Origin: Pseudomonas duriflava
GTDB lineage: Bacteria > Pseudomonadota > Gammaproteobacteria > Pseudomonadales > Pseudomonadaceae
Assembly (NCBI RefSeq): GCF_007830155.1
Contig: NZ_VLKY01000009.1
Location: 62,001 to 126,000 of the forward strand
Length of the DNA: 64,000 nucleotides
Reading direction: 5' to 3'
The notes under the pieces were generated by a model. The model did no database searches and had not been told where the DNA came from. It saw nothing but the letters and a program-made list of their open reading frames with translations. Every line of letters begins with the position of its first letter. The first letter of the stretch is position 1. The position numbers and the translations under genes were made by a program. Positions 26,268 to 36,289 of the stretch are shown here, piece by piece.

Positions 26268-26762
26268 TTACTCCGGTAGAAAATTATTCGGAACGATTTC
26301 GCCGCTGCGCGATATATAGACACTGCGGCCAAACATCAAGCCCGTTTTGATTTCGCCATCCAGACGGTAATGGATGGGGTCATGGGTTCGCTTGATCATC
26401 CGGACCACGTCTTTCATGTAACGCCACAGGTTTGTCTGAACGGGGACCGTGAAATCCTTCGAGCCGTTTGCCGGCACCGTAAAGTGCTGGCCGGTTTCGC
26501 CGTGAGCCAGCGGAATCTCTTCAAGGTATACCGTATAACTCAAGCCGCGGATGGGTAGTTCCCTGCTATTGGGGTTTTCCACTTGGAAGTGGAGCAAGAA
26601 CTCCTGCCCCCATAGTCTGGCTTTTACCAGGTCAACCTGGGTGAGCTGGACTTCAGGATCTTCGAAGCTACGGCCAAACCAACTGCATCCAGTCAGTCCG
26701 AATAATAGAAAAAGCCCTAGAGAAATACCCAGGATCCTTGTGTCGTACGCCCGGAAGAACAT
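26268..26762 (-). CDS. LEA type 2 family lipoprotein
   Basis: From ATG 26762 (GGAG seven bases upstream) the product has 164 residues. It has a signal peptide ending in the lipobox LTGC, then an immunoglobulin-like water-stress/LEA14 domain (VDLVKARLWGQEFLLHFQVENPNSRELPIRGLSYTVYLE). It is probably an outer-membrane lipoprotein; the function of this family in bacteria is poorly known. It heads a minus-strand unit with the SEC-C protein gene. Confidence 0.85.
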   Translation of the reverse strand: MFFRAYDTRILGISLGLFLLFGLTGCSWFGRSFEDPEVQLTQVDLVKARLWGQEFLLHFQVENPNSRELPIRGLSYTVYLEEIPLAHGETGQHFTVPANGSKDFTVPVQTNLWRYMKDVVRMIKRTHDPIHYRLDGEIKTGLMFGRSVYISRSGEIVPNNFLPE

Positions 26763-26998
26763 GTTTTGACTCCATAACAAGGGCAGTAGTGGTCACGGCG
26801 CAAGGCGCAGTAGATGACTGCAGGTCTGATCGTTATAAAGTGAGACCTGGCTCAAACCATAACCCAAATGTGAGTCATACTCATGTTTTATTACAACACC
26901 GGCAGGTAGAGGTCGTTTTCCTTTTATGCCAGGTGTGCTTGTCGGGAAGGCTTGATCGCTCCATGCTTATACCGCCTTGGCAAGACGGGATGATGAAC

Positions 26999-27547
26999 AT
27001 GACGCTATATGAAATTGCCTTTTCCGCTGAATTGATTGAAGGGGCCGAAGAACGCCAAGTACGAGCCAACCTGACCCGGCTATTCCAGGCAGACGAGCGG
27101 CGGATTGCGCAATTATTCTCGGGACGCCGCGTAATCATCAAGAACCGGCTCGATGCCGCCGCGGCAGAAAAGTATCGGGCCGCACTGGCACAGGCGGGCG
27201 CTCGCGTGGAGGTCGTGCCGATGCCAGATGTGGAGGAAATCGAATTGGCGTCTCCGCCTGTCGAACCCTCAAAAACGCCTGCCCCGGTATCAGAGGCTGC
27301 CCCCACGGCTACCCGTGTTTCAGTAGCGCCTCGTGATGAGGTCATGGCCGCATTCGCTAATGTAGATGCGCCTGATTTCGGCCTGGCCCCTGTAGGAGCC
27401 GACTTGCAGGATCCAGCCGCTGAGGTGGCGCCGCCTGCGCTGGACTTGAGTCGCTATACGCTAGCGCCCGCCGGTAGCGACATCGGCGAAGCCACGCCCG
27501 AGGCACCGGCTCCGGTGCCTGACACTTCTCACCTCAAACTGCTCTGA
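26999..27547 (+). CDS. Conserved hypothetical protein with proline/alanine-rich tail
   Basis: From ATG 26999 the product has 182 residues. It has a compact N-terminal domain of about 75 residues (MTLYEIAFSAELIEG...GRRVIIKNRLD...YRAALAQAGARVEVV), which has a ribosomal L7/L12 C-terminal-like alternation of strands and helices. A low-complexity Ala/Pro-rich region follows. Earlier starts at 26990 and 26993 are possible; GGGA lies about nine bases before 26999. No catalytic motif is visible. It converges with the ychJ gene, six bases away. Confidence 0.65.
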   Translation: MTLYEIAFSAELIEGAEERQVRANLTRLFQADERRIAQLFSGRRVIIKNRLDAAAAEKYRAALAQAGARVEVVPMPDVEEIELASPPVEPSKTPAPVSEAAPTATRVSVAPRDEVMAAFANVDAPDFGLAPVGADLQDPAAEVAPPALDLSRYTLAPAGSDIGEATPEAPAPVPDTSHLKLL

Positions 27548-27553
27548 AGAATA

Positions 27554-28027
27554 TCAGGGCAGGAATGGGCCGCAGCATTTCTTGAACTTGCCCTTACTGC
27601 CGCAGGGGCAGGGGTCGTTGCGGCCTGCAGCCAGGGGAACGGTGGGGTCCAGAAAATACCAGCGGCTATCAATCTGTACGAAAGCCGAGCGCTCGCGGTG
27701 GGCATGATCACCCTGTTCATCGTGCCATCGCGCCACAAATTCCACTAACGCATGCTCAGGCGTCCCGCCCAGCGGCTCATGACGCTCCACGTCCAGACCA
27801 AGCCAGACACTGTTTGTACTCCACGCTTTGATGGATTCGACATCAAGTCTCTTTTGTTGGGCTGGCAGGGTCGTAGCAACCAAATAATCGATAAGGCTCA
27901 GCGCATAGGCGCTGTAGCGAGAGCGCATCAGGGCTTCGGCTGTAGGTGCTGGCGCGCCAGCGTGATAGCGACCGCAACAAACATCGAGCAATTCACCGCT
28001 GCCACAGGGACAAATGGGTGCAGTCAT
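27554..28027 (-). CDS. ychJ: YchJ family (UPF0225) protein with two SEC-C zinc motifs
   Basis: The 157-residue protein has a SEC-C motif at each end ([14 protein letters not shown] near residue 6; [17 protein letters not shown] at the C-terminus). These flank the NTF2-like core [12 protein letters not shown]...[10 protein letters not shown]...VEFVARW. This is the standard YchJ architecture. Function is not established. ATG 28027 is used. The gene follows the DUF6231 gene by two bases, so they form an operon. Confidence 0.9.
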   Translation of the reverse strand: MTAPICPCGSGELLDVCCGRYHAGAPAPTAEALMRSRYSAYALSLIDYLVATTLPAQQKRLDVESIKAWSTNSVWLGLDVERHEPLGGTPEHALVEFVARWHDEQGDHAHRERSAFVQIDSRWYFLDPTVPLAAGRNDPCPCGSKGKFKKCCGPFLP

Positions 28028-28029
28028 CC

Positions 28030-28527
28030 TTACCACCAGTATTTTCCAAAAAGTTCAGGGTTAGCCCAGAAGCGGGCGTTAAGCCAGTCTGGGACCTGCT
28101 TGTAATCATGCAAATCATAAGTGAACAGCACGAGTGTCTGGCCGTCCCGCTCGAAGCGTTCGCTGGCCTGCATGGCTAGGGCATAAAAGTCGGTTGCCAG
28201 CCAAGCGCTAGCGGCAAGGTCGACCAAAACGGCTACCCGGCTGGCATTGAGGTTACGGATGCCACCAAGTAGTTCCAAACCCTCGCGCCGGGGCAGGTGT
28301 TCCAGGCAGTCCGCCAGAATAGCCAGGTCGTAGCGATGCTCAGTGACCGCAGGGCTGAGGATGCCAGGCACGGACTGAGTAAGGTTACAGCTCTCATGAG
28401 CGGCCTTAAATGCCTCTACGGCAGGCATCTCACTGGCGCTGACCACTAGCAGGCGGGTAGGTGCGTAATGATCGAGCAGGGCGGCTAGTGCCTGCTGGGG
28501 CGTTCGTGAAGAGAATATGTCAGGCAT
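28030..28527 (-). CDS. DUF6231 family, methyltransferase-like protein
   Basis: The 165-residue protein has a Rossmann-like pattern: [15 protein letters not shown], then [22 protein letters not shown], which resembles motifs I and IV of class I SAM-dependent methyltransferases. The usual glycine-rich SAM loop is not recognisable (VVSASEMP instead), so catalytic activity is doubtful. It is upstream of and nearly fused with ychJ, and divergent from the OmpA lipoprotein gene. Confidence 0.75.
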   Translation of the reverse strand: MPDIFSSRTPQQALAALLDHYAPTRLLVVSASEMPAVEAFKAAHESCNLTQSVPGILSPAVTEHRYDLAILADCLEHLPRREGLELLGGIRNLNASRVAVLVDLAASAWLATDFYALAMQASERFERDGQTLVLFTYDLHDYKQVPDWLNARFWANPELFGKYWW

Positions 28528-28669
28528 ACAGGGAACCTCGTTATTAACATGGAGCCTAATCAGGCAGCACTGTCAAGAGCTGGCTTTGACCGTCAGTCTG
28601 GTAGGGCAAAAAACCGATGTCCCACACCTCTTCGATCTTGCTTCTTTCTGTCCTATACGGGAGACAACG

Positions 28670-29311
28670 ATGAGTATTAGAAGGACTGTTTTACCTCTTG
28701 CTCTGGTAGGTAGTGTGCTGACCGGATGCGCTGGCGTACAGAAATCCGACTGGCCGGCCTGCGCCGCGATTGGTGCCGCTACCGGCGCTGCCGTCGGGGC
28801 CATTGAAAGTAGCAGCTATGCCGGTTGGGGCGCTCTTGCCGCAGGTACTACGGCAGGAGCCTATTGCTACGTCCACGGGCAAGGTGAAGAGCAAGTGGCA
28901 GCTATAGAGCCTGTAGCGCCGCCACCTACACCCGCACCGGCCCCCGCACCGCTACCGCGGCAGGAAACTATCGTTGTACGTGATCTGCATTTTGCTTTCG
29001 ATTCGGCCGAGATTAGCCCATCAGACCGCGCACAGCTCGATACTGTAGCCTCACGGCTCAAGAATGAAGCAGCGTCTACCCGCCTGTCCATCTCCGGGCA
29101 TACCGATAGCAAAGGCAGCGATGCTTATAACCAGCGTTTATCGGAGCGTCGTGCCGCATCGGTACGTAATTATCTTGTCCAGGCTGGTGTACCGTCAGCC
29201 AGCATCGTATCGGTAAGCGGAATGGGTGAAAGCCAGCCGGTAGCCACCAACGAAACGGCCGAAGGCCGCGCTATGAATCGCCGGGTGGAAATTCTTATCG
29301 AGCGTGAATAA
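28670..29311 (+). CDS. OmpA family outer-membrane lipoprotein
   Basis: From ATG 28670 (GGGAG seven bases upstream) the product has 213 residues. It has a lipoprotein signal ending in LTGC, a glycine-zipper region (AAIGAATGAAVGAIE), a proline/alanine linker, and a C-terminal OmpA-like peptidoglycan-binding domain (about 105-213) with LHFAFDSAEI, GHTDSKGSDAYN and LSERRAASVRNYL. It anchors the outer membrane to peptidoglycan. A strong terminator follows. Confidence 0.93.
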   Translation: MSIRRTVLPLALVGSVLTGCAGVQKSDWPACAAIGAATGAAVGAIESSSYAGWGALAAGTTAGAYCYVHGQGEEQVAAIEPVAPPPTPAPAPAPLPRQETIVVRDLHFAFDSAEISPSDRAQLDTVASRLKNEAASTRLSISGHTDSKGSDAYNQRLSERRAASVRNYLVQAGVPSASIVSVSGMGESQPVATNETAEGRAMNRRVEILIERE

Positions 29312-29326
29312 GGATGTTAATAAAAC

Positions 29327-29348
29327 AGGGCCTGACAGGCCCTTTTTT
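29327..29348 (+). terminator. Intrinsic terminator after the OmpA lipoprotein gene
   Basis: AGGGCCTG and CAGGCCCT form a tight hairpin followed by TTTTTTAT. It separates the gene from the convergent autotransporter pseudogene. Confidence 0.85.
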
Positions 29349-29363
29349 ATTGTTTGGTGACGC

Positions 29364-31571
29364 TTAAAAATCAACCTTGAAGCTGAGGGAGGCACCCGTG
29401 TTACGTTCTCCGCGCTCATGGTTGAACTGGTCTTGATGAAACAGGTTTACGCCGAACCCGGTACGCTGCCCAAGCTTGCCGCGATAGCTCAGCTCGATGT
29501 CGGTCTGACTGCCCTCTGGCTCCAGGTTGACTCTGCGGTGTTCGTAGAGCACGGTGCCTTGATCCGTTCTGCCTACCGGTACATCCAGAGCTGCACTAGC
29601 GCCGTTCACCCGCAGGGGTTTCGTTAGGCTCAGGCCTAGCTCGTCCGTAGCCTTGAAAACACCGGTTTTGACAAGGGAGCCGCCGTAGGAGCGGCTGGGA
29701 AGATTATCGACGGAGCGGAACAGGGAGTCGCTGCTGCCCTCAAGCCGGGTGACCGCCTCGGTCAGGTGCAGTTGCGCCCGCAGCGACGGTAAGGGTTTTA
29801 CTGTCATGGCTACGCCTGTCGCCACGGTATGGGCCGCCTTGCCCAAGGTTAACGCACCCGCCGAGGGACTGCCCAGTGTCATGTTCTTTTCATCAAGAAC
29901 TGTCTGCGTCAGCGAAAATTCAACACGCTCGCTAGGCGTATAAGTAGCCCGGGCTACCAGAAGAGTGCCCTGTGCATTACGGGTTGTTAACGTTGAATCG
30001 GACAGCTCGCTAAAGCCGGTCGCAAACGCCAGCGTATTGGTCAGTTGGATGCGACTCATGGCAAAAGTATTTTGTCGGGCTAGCCCGAGGAGCGGCAGTT
30101 CTGGCGCTGCTTCGTCGCTTAGGAACAGCGGTTCGGATGACGTGCCCAGCAGGGCTTGGCTGAATGAGAATCCTTTTCCTAGGCTGAGCGACAAATTCTC
30201 AGTTTGCTTGTCCAGACGCCAGGCTGGCATGCGTGCCAGTCTTTTATCTTCGGCGGAAGGCTCAAGCACACCGAATCCTTCCTGCTCACCCCTAAGCGCC
30301 GGTGTACTAAGACTTGTCAGGGTCAACCCTGGCGCCAATGGCTGAGAAATTACCGTCTGCTCGCCTGTAGGGCTCAACCGAGAGAAATGACGGGACAAAT
30401 CGAGAGCTGCGTGATGGCTATAAGTCCATTGGCTGGCGTCGGCCTGGAAATCACGGCCAAGATCATCAAAAACGACGGCATTCCGCATTGCTGACTTCAA
30501 GGCGCGGCTGTTGCCCATGGCTGTTGGTGTGATCAGCCGCGTGGTGCTGGCAGAAGCACTCTTGCCGGTAACGCTATTTCCTGTGGCGATACGGGTTTGG
30601 CCAATCGGCGACACGGCGCGATCGACCCGTAGAAGACCCCATCCATAGATCGGGTCGACTCCTTTTTGGCCCAGGTCTTCAGCCGACTTGAACAAGATAT
30701 CAACTGTTTGGTCCGGAGTGAGGAAGGGCCACTTCGAGATCAAAAGCGCTGCCGCACCCGCTACATGTGGCGCAGCCATGGAGGTTCCGGCAATTCCCAG
30801 ATAGCGGTTACCAGGTGCGGTGGAGGGTATCCATCGTCCGCCGGGCGCCATGAGGAAACGGTATTTGAATTTATCGGCCTCCAGGCATTGGCGGGTAGTA
30901 AAGCAGGCCTCGCCCGGCACGTTGGAAAATGAGGAGCGAACCTTGTTACTGTCCACGCTACCCACAATGATCAGGTTGTTCAGCGGAGCACTCTGCAAGG
31001 ACCAGGGTTCATTTTTCAGGGCAACGCCGCTATTACCGGCAGCCAGTACGGCTACTGTCTGATTACGGTAGGTAGTAATAGCTCTCAGGGTTTCTGGTGA
31101 GGCCAGATCGCCTGTGACCACAGGGCCATAGCTCATGTTAACAACACGTGCACCATCAGCGACGACACGCGCAATAGCCGCCGTGGTCGTCGCACCGGTC
31201 ACCCAGCCACGGCTATCGAACACGGCCACGTTCGACAAACTAACACGTGGCGCTACACCCAGGGTTCCTTTTCCGTCCAGGGCGGCACCAATGATCCCAG
31301 CAACATGCGTACCGTGGTTGTCAAAGCTTGTGTAGTACCCATAAGGACTGAGCCAGCTGCGATCGAGGCGAGTGCCGAATTCCCCGTGGCGATAATCAGC
31401 CAGGCCGTCCAATACGCCTACACGAACCCCTTGTCCCAGCGGCTAACTGGCATAGAAGCTAGGCGTCAAGCCAATCAGTTTCAGGTTCCAACTGAGCTCG
31501 CTGGCCTCTGAAAAAGAACTCAGCAGGGCCATAGGTGCCAGCCAGGTAATAGAAGACGCTTTCCTTTTCAC
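29364..31571 (-). pseudogene. Subtilisin-type serine protease autotransporter interrupted by an amber codon
   Basis: Downstream of a TTG at 31412 a 682-codon frame encodes a peptidase S8 domain (His in HGTHVAG, Asn in AAGNSG, Ser in GTSMAAPHVAG) and an autotransporter barrel ending in aromatic SFKVDF. The same frame continues upstream to GTG 31571 with a signal peptide (KRKASSITWLAPMALLS) and the usual propeptide-like segment ELSWNLKLIGL. It also supplies the catalytic Asp in VRVGVLDG (codon 55). Codon 43 is TAG (31445-31443), between FYAS and PLGQGVRVG. Secretion of an intact protein therefore needs read-through or correction of a sequencing error. The rest shows no decay, so the change is recent. 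Confidence 0.85.
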
Positions 31572-31784
31572 CACAGGACCACCCAGACAGAAAGACAACA
31601 CGGGATCTGTCCGCTATGACGGCCAATAGCCAAGCGTCTTGAGTAGGTCTAAAGGAGTTTCCGACTATCGGAAGGTATTCAACGGTAAGTGGGCAGTAGC
31701 GGCTAGGCTTGCTTAAGGGCGATAGTTGACTCCGAGAGGAGTACACTAGGCCCGATTCAACTCTTCATTTTTCAAGTGTATGGC

Positions 31785-32057
31785 ATGTCTTCATTATTGA
31801 TTTTTTTAGGCAAACTCATTTCCCTGCTGTTTTGGCTGGTCGTAATAGCCAACCTGGTCAAGCCGTTCGCTTATCCATTTGACGTCCTGTTGAATTTGGC
31901 TGGCGTCGGCTTGTTGATCGTGCATGGCCTGGAAGTGCTTCTGCTCAACGGGCGGATTCGACGGAGCCCGACGCCTTGGCGCAGCCGCTTGGGTGTAATG
32001 CTGTTCGGAGTGTTTCACTGGCATCGCTTGCCCGCGAAATCCAATGCTGCGGTGTAA
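31785..32057 (+). CDS. DUF1145 family small membrane protein
   Basis: The 90-residue protein has two predicted membrane helices (about 3-26 and 33-52) with the family pattern FWLVVIANLVKPFAYPF and GLLIVHGLEVLLLNG. A basic C-terminal segment contains a conserved FGVFHWHRL. Function is unknown. ATG 31785 is used; the ribosome binding site is weak. It lies upstream of dinG, as in P. aeruginosa. Confidence 0.85.
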   Translation: MSSLLIFLGKLISLLFWLVVIANLVKPFAYPFDVLLNLAGVGLLIVHGLEVLLLNGRIRRSPTPWRSRLGVMLFGVFHWHRLPAKSNAAV

Positions 32058-32211
32058 GATCCGCCGCGACTGTCAGTACGTCGGCAAAGACGCATTATGA
32101 TAGCCACCTCTTTAAGCTACTGATATTTTATACAGTCCTTTGTGCCTGATGGGGATCGCTTCCCGTACGATGCCCCGGAAGCGTGCCAGGCGCTTCCCTG
32201 TCGAGGAATCC

Positions 32212-34356
32212 ATGCTTAGCGACGAACTCAAGTCCCAGATCCAGGGGGCCTATACCCGCTTTCTAGAAGCCAAATCGCTCAAGGCGCGCTATGGTCAGCG
32301 CCTAATGATTGCCGAAACTGCCAAAGGCATCGGCGCTATCGAGCAGGACGACGAAGGACGCCGCGTCGGTGATCCCGCGGTCGTGGCAGTAGAGGCAGGG
32401 ACGGGTACTGGCAAGACTGTAGCCTATAGCCTGGCGGCTATTCCTGCCGCCAAGGCGGCTGACAAGCGTCTGGTAATCGCGACGGCGACAGTGGCGTTAC
32501 AGGAACAGATCGTCAACAAAGATTTGCCTGACCTCCTGCGTAACAGTGGGCTTTCGTTCAACTTCGCCCTGGCGAAGGGACGAGGGCGCTATTTATGCCT
32601 CTCCCGACTGGATCTGATGCTGCAGGAGAGCGAAGCACAAAACACCACGGCACAACTGTTCGCCGACGATGGGTTCAATATCGAAGTCGACGAGGCCGGG
32701 CAAAAGCTGTTTACCAAGATGATCGAGCGCCTGGCCGGCAACCGTTGGGATGGCGACCGGGACAGTTGGCCGGAGGCGATCGAGGATGAGCATTGGTCGC
32801 GGATTACTACCGATCATAGTCAGTGCACCAATCGGCATTGCCCGAACTTTCAGCAGTGTGCCTTTTTCAAGGCTCGTGAAGGCATGACCAAAGTGGATGT
32901 GATCGTGACCAATCACGACCTCGTTCTGGCTGATCTAGCACTGGGCGGCGGAGCGATTTTGCCTGACCCGCGCGATACGATTTATGTTTTCGATGAAGGC
33001 CACCACCTGCCGGACAAGGCCATAGGCCACTTTGCGCATTTTACTCGGCTGCGTTCGACAGCTGAATGGCTTGAGCAGATAGCCAAGAATCTGACCAAAC
33101 TACTGGCACAGCATCCGTTGCCAGGCGAGTTGGGGCGACTGATCGAGCAGATCCCGGAATTAGCCCGGGACCTCAGGACGCAGCAGCAGTTTATGTTTAC
33201 TGCCTGCGAAGCGTTGGCCGACTTCCGAGCCGGTGAGGATATGGCTGGCCGCGAGCGTCCACGGCATCGTTTTACCGGCGGCCTTGTGCCGGCCGATTTG
33301 CGCGAAATGGGCATCGAGCTCAAAAAGGGCTATGCCCGGCTTACCGATCTATTTACGCGACTGACCGATCTGCTCAAAGAGGCCATGGACGGTGAAAAGT
33401 CCATTGGTGTCGCCAGCTATCAAGCCGAGGAGTGGTATCCCTTATTTGGTAGCCTGCTGGCCCGAGCGCAGGGTAGCTGGGAGCTTTGGACTGCCTTTAC
33501 CCTGGAGGATCCTGAGGACAGCCCACCCATGGCGCGCTGGTTGACTCTGGTCGAGTACGGCTCTTTATATGATATTGAAGTCAATGCCAGTCCTATCCTG
33601 GCGGCTGAAACATTGCGTCGCACATTGTGGAATGTGGCGTTCGGGGCGGTGGTTACTTCGGCAACCTTGACGGCATTGGGTACGTTTGATCGCTTTCGTA
33701 TGCGCTCGGGATTGCCTCGTAATGCCAGCACGGCGGTTGTGCCCAGTCCCTTCAAGCATGCCGAGGCGGGGGTGCTGAGGGTGCCGAATCTAAACGCCGA
33801 TCCGCGTGACTCTGCAGCACATACTGCGGCCATTGTTCGCGAACTGCCCAGCATGCTCGAAGGTGCCAAGGGCTCGCTGGTGCTCTTCTCGTCCCGGCGG
33901 CAGATGCAGGATGTATTCGACGGATTGGAAAAGGACTGGCGCCGGCGTGTATTCATTCAGGGCAATCTGTCCAAGCAGGAAACCTTGAACAAACATCGTT
34001 CACGCGTCGACAGTGGCGAGCCGAGTGTCCTGTTCGGTCTGGCCAGCTTTGCCGAAGGGGTGGATCTCCCGGGTGCGTACTGTGAGCATGTGGTCATTGC
34101 CAAGATTCCTTTTGCCGTACCGGACGATCCGGTCGAAGCCGCTTTGGCCGAATGGATCGAAGCGCGTGGCGGCAACCCCTTCATGGAAATCGCTGTGCCT
34201 GATGCGTCGCTGCGGCTGATTCAGGCCTGTGGACGTCTACTGCGGACCGAGTCGGACAGCGGCACCATTAGCCTGTTAGACCGCCGTGTCGTGACGCAAC
34301 GCTACGGTAAAGCGATCCTGAGCACCCTGCCGCCGTTTCGTCTTGAAATAGACTGA
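32212..34356 (+). CDS. dinG: ATP-dependent DNA helicase DinG
   Basis: From ATG 32212 (GAGGA four bases upstream) the product has 714 residues, the same as typical DinG. Walker A is EAGTGTGKT (61-69), the DEAH-type box reads DEGHH, and motif VI is QACGRLLR. Four cysteines in between (YLC, SQC, RHC, QQC) form the iron-sulfur domain of the XPD/DinG family. It is a 5'-3' superfamily 2 helicase that unwinds R-loops and other branched structures. An upstream in-frame start at 32140 lacks support. Confidence 0.95.
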   Translation: MLSDELKSQIQGAYTRFLEAKSLKARYGQRLMIAETAKGIGAIEQDDEGRRVGDPAVVAVEAGTGTGKTVAYSLAAIPAAKAADKRLVIATATVALQEQIVNKDLPDLLRNSGLSFNFALAKGRGRYLCLSRLDLMLQESEAQNTTAQLFADDGFNIEVDEAGQKLFTKMIERLAGNRWDGDRDSWPEAIEDEHWSRITTDHSQCTNRHCPNFQQCAFFKAREGMTKVDVIVTNHDLVLADLALGGGAILPDPRDTIYVFDEGHHLPDKAIGHFAHFTRLRSTAEWLEQIAKNLTKLLAQHPLPGELGRLIEQIPELARDLRTQQQFMFTACEALADFRAGEDMAGRERPRHRFTGGLVPADLREMGIELKKGYARLTDLFTRLTDLLKEAMDGEKSIGVASYQAEEWYPLFGSLLARAQGSWELWTAFTLEDPEDSPPMARWLTLVEYGSLYDIEVNASPILAAETLRRTLWNVAFGAVVTSATLTALGTFDRFRMRSGLPRNASTAVVPSPFKHAEAGVLRVPNLNADPRDSAAHTAAIVRELPSMLEGAKGSLVLFSSRRQMQDVFDGLEKDWRRRVFIQGNLSKQETLNKHRSRVDSGEPSVLFGLASFAEGVDLPGAYCEHVVIAKIPFAVPDDPVEAALAEWIEARGGNPFMEIAVPDASLRLIQACGRLLRTESDSGTISLLDRRVVTQRYGKAILSTLPPFRLEID

Positions 34357-34820
34357 GACGAACACAATCTCTGCCCCAACGACCTCGGGGCACTGGCAGG
34401 GATGGCGCCTATGCTCAGGTGTTGAACGAGCAGGCCCTACAGCAAAGCTCCGAATCCAGAATACCATTTCGTTCCATGCTGTCAGGCTGGCCCTTGGGCT
34501 GTGATATGACGGGGCAAAATCCTGCGTACCCGTGGAGCGATGGGCAACGTTTGGCGCTGTTTGAAAAGATTCTTGGCCGCTGTCAAAAATTGCTTAATTA
34601 GTGGTTTGGGCAGATTACTAAATAGAGCAATATGCAGCGGACTGTATGAAGGGTATGCAAGACATACTATCCAGCGAGAAAAGCGTGAAAGCCTAATTTT
34701 CTGTAAAAAATGCCCACTCCCTGGCTCGTGGGCAGGATACGGCTGGTTTTTGAGTGATAGTGGCCCTGTAATCTATAGCCATACCTATAACCCAGTCGTA
34801 CCCAAACATAAGGAGAAAGC
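34357..34820. other. Gene-free stretch with an orphan minus-strand terminator
   Basis: The 464 bases between dinG and the serine hydrolase gene contain no convincing gene. A GC-rich inverted repeat (TGCCCC...GGGGCA near 34372-34392) follows dinG without a U-tract. A clear minus-strand terminator at 34705-34734 is listed separately. The right end carries the ribosome binding site AAGGAG of the next gene. Confidence 0.5.
34705..34734 (-). terminator. Orphan intrinsic terminator reading leftwards
   Basis: TGCCCAC (34711-34717) pairs with GTGGGCA (34728-34734); on the minus strand the stem is followed directly by TTTTTT (34710-34705). No minus-strand gene lies upstream within several kilobases, so it may end an unannotated small RNA or antisense transcript. 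Confidence 0.55.
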
Positions 34821-35975
34821 GTGCAGATTCAAGGGTATTACGACCTTGCATTCGAAACCGTCAAGGATCGTTTCAGCGAGCTGTTCACCGAGGCACAAGG
34901 TCTGCAAACACGTGGGGCGGCATTGTGCGTTCAGGTCGGGGGCGAGACGGTAATTGATCTCTGGGCCGGAACAGCCGACAAGGATGCGCAGTCGGCATGG
35001 CATGCCGATACAATCTTAAATTTGTTCTCGTGCACCAAGGCGTATACCGCAGTGGCGGCCCTGCAATTGGTTCAAGAGGGAAAGCTGGAGCTGGATGCGC
35101 CGGTAGCACGTTATTGGCCTGAATTTGCAGCCGTAAACAAAGGCTCCATCACGGTTCGTCAGCTGCTTTGTCATCAATCGGGCTTGTCTGCCCTGAGAAC
35201 TCCTCTGCCGGCAGATGCCTTGTATGACTGGTCGACCATGACGGCAGCCCTAGCCGCCGAAGCGCCCTGGTGGATACCGGGCCAGGCCCATGGCTACGCA
35301 CCAATTACTTATGGCTGGCTGGTCGGCGAGCTTATTCGTCGTTTGGAGAGCCGCTCTGCCGGGCAGGTCATCGTAGCCCGTACTGCTCAGCCCTTGAATC
35401 TGGATTTTCACATCGGACTGGCCGACAGCGAATTCGACCGTGTTGCCCATATCACACGCGGTAAGGGCGACATGGGTGATGCCGCTGCGCAGCGCCTGAT
35501 CCGGACGACCATGACCGAGCCGGAAGCCCTGAGCACACGTGCATTCATCAATCCGCCCGGTGTGCTCACAAGCACCAACAAGCCAGAGTGGCGTCGCTTC
35601 GAGCAGCCAGCGGCCAATGGGCATGGCAATGCACGATCATTGGCAGGCTTTTACAATGCGCTATTACAGGGAGCGCTCCTGGATAAGGTGCTGCTAGCTG
35701 AAATGCTACGGGAGCACAGCGTAGGCGAAGACCGTACGCTGTTGACGTCTACCCGGTTCGGGCTGGGCTTTATGCTGGATCAGCCTGAGCAGGCCAACGC
35801 AACGTATGGGCTTGGCGCGCAAGCGTTTGGTCATCCGGGCGCTGGTGGGTCGGTTGGCTTCGCCGATCCCGAGCGTGATGTAGCGTTCGGCTTTGTCACT
35901 AATACATTGGGACCTTATGTCCTGATGGACCCTCGGGCTCAGCGTTTGGCAAAGGCTGTAGGGGAGTGCCTGTAG
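34821..35975 (+). CDS. Serine hydrolase, class C beta-lactamase-like esterase (EstB type)
   Basis: The 384-residue protein has the catalytic SxxK motif at Ser70-Cys-Thr-Lys73 (LFSCTKAY), a tyrosine motif in YAPITYGWL, and GHPGAGGSVGFADP near the C-terminus. This combination marks esterases of beta-lactamase family C fold rather than resistance enzymes. There is no signal peptide, so it is cytoplasmic. The start is GTG 34821, with AAGGAG five bases upstream. The same gene precedes an OmpA lipoprotein and pdxH in P. aeruginosa. Confidence 0.9.
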   Translation: MQIQGYYDLAFETVKDRFSELFTEAQGLQTRGAALCVQVGGETVIDLWAGTADKDAQSAWHADTILNLFSCTKAYTAVAALQLVQEGKLELDAPVARYWPEFAAVNKGSITVRQLLCHQSGLSALRTPLPADALYDWSTMTAALAAEAPWWIPGQAHGYAPITYGWLVGELIRRLESRSAGQVIVARTAQPLNLDFHIGLADSEFDRVAHITRGKGDMGDAAAQRLIRTTMTEPEALSTRAFINPPGVLTSTNKPEWRRFEQPAANGHGNARSLAGFYNALLQGALLDKVLLAEMLREHSVGEDRTLLTSTRFGLGFMLDQPEQANATYGLGAQAFGHPGAGGSVGFADPERDVAFGFVTNTLGPYVLMDPRAQRLAKAVGECL

Positions 35976-36289
35976 GGATTAAGAAGAATTTGCGCTCGGC
36001 CACTTACCGGAGTGAGAGGCAAATGATGACCGCCTGTTCATGGGCACCGTTACAGCCATTTGTCTATTCAGGCGGTGGCTACCTGGATGCCAGAAGCGAG
36101 CTTGCATTAACGATGCGGGTTGGCTTCAAGTAGGGCAGGGTGAATAAAAGCCAACCGCTTGTCAGTTGGCTTCTTTCATACCAAAGGGAGCCCTTGCGAA
36201 ATAATGTGTTGCAGACACAATCTAAGAAGTCACTTTAACTTTGCCTTGCCGAATGCTCTCGGCTGGCCTGCACGCGATAGGGAAAAGGC
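35976..36289. other. Intergenic stretch, one terminator only
   Basis: The 314 bases between the esterase and OmpA-like genes hold no gene I can support. The hairpin at 36148 is the only structure seen; the promoter of the next gene should lie after it, but no clear -35/-10 pair stands out. Confidence 0.5.
36148..36176 (+). terminator. Intrinsic terminator downstream of the esterase gene
   Basis: AAGCCAAC (36148-36155) pairs with GTTGGCTT (36165-36172), followed by CTTTC. It lies about 170 bases after the esterase stop codon. Confidence 0.5.

Noticed and set aside
31459-31746. A 95-codon minus-strand frame upstream of the autotransporter
   Set aside because: It is out of frame with the signal peptide and prodomain of the autotransporter, which occupy the same DNA and have recognisable features.
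34540-34953. 137-codon plus-strand frame overlapping the start of the esterase gene
   Set aside because: It crosses the orphan terminator and overlaps a well-supported gene in another frame; the composition does not look protein-coding.
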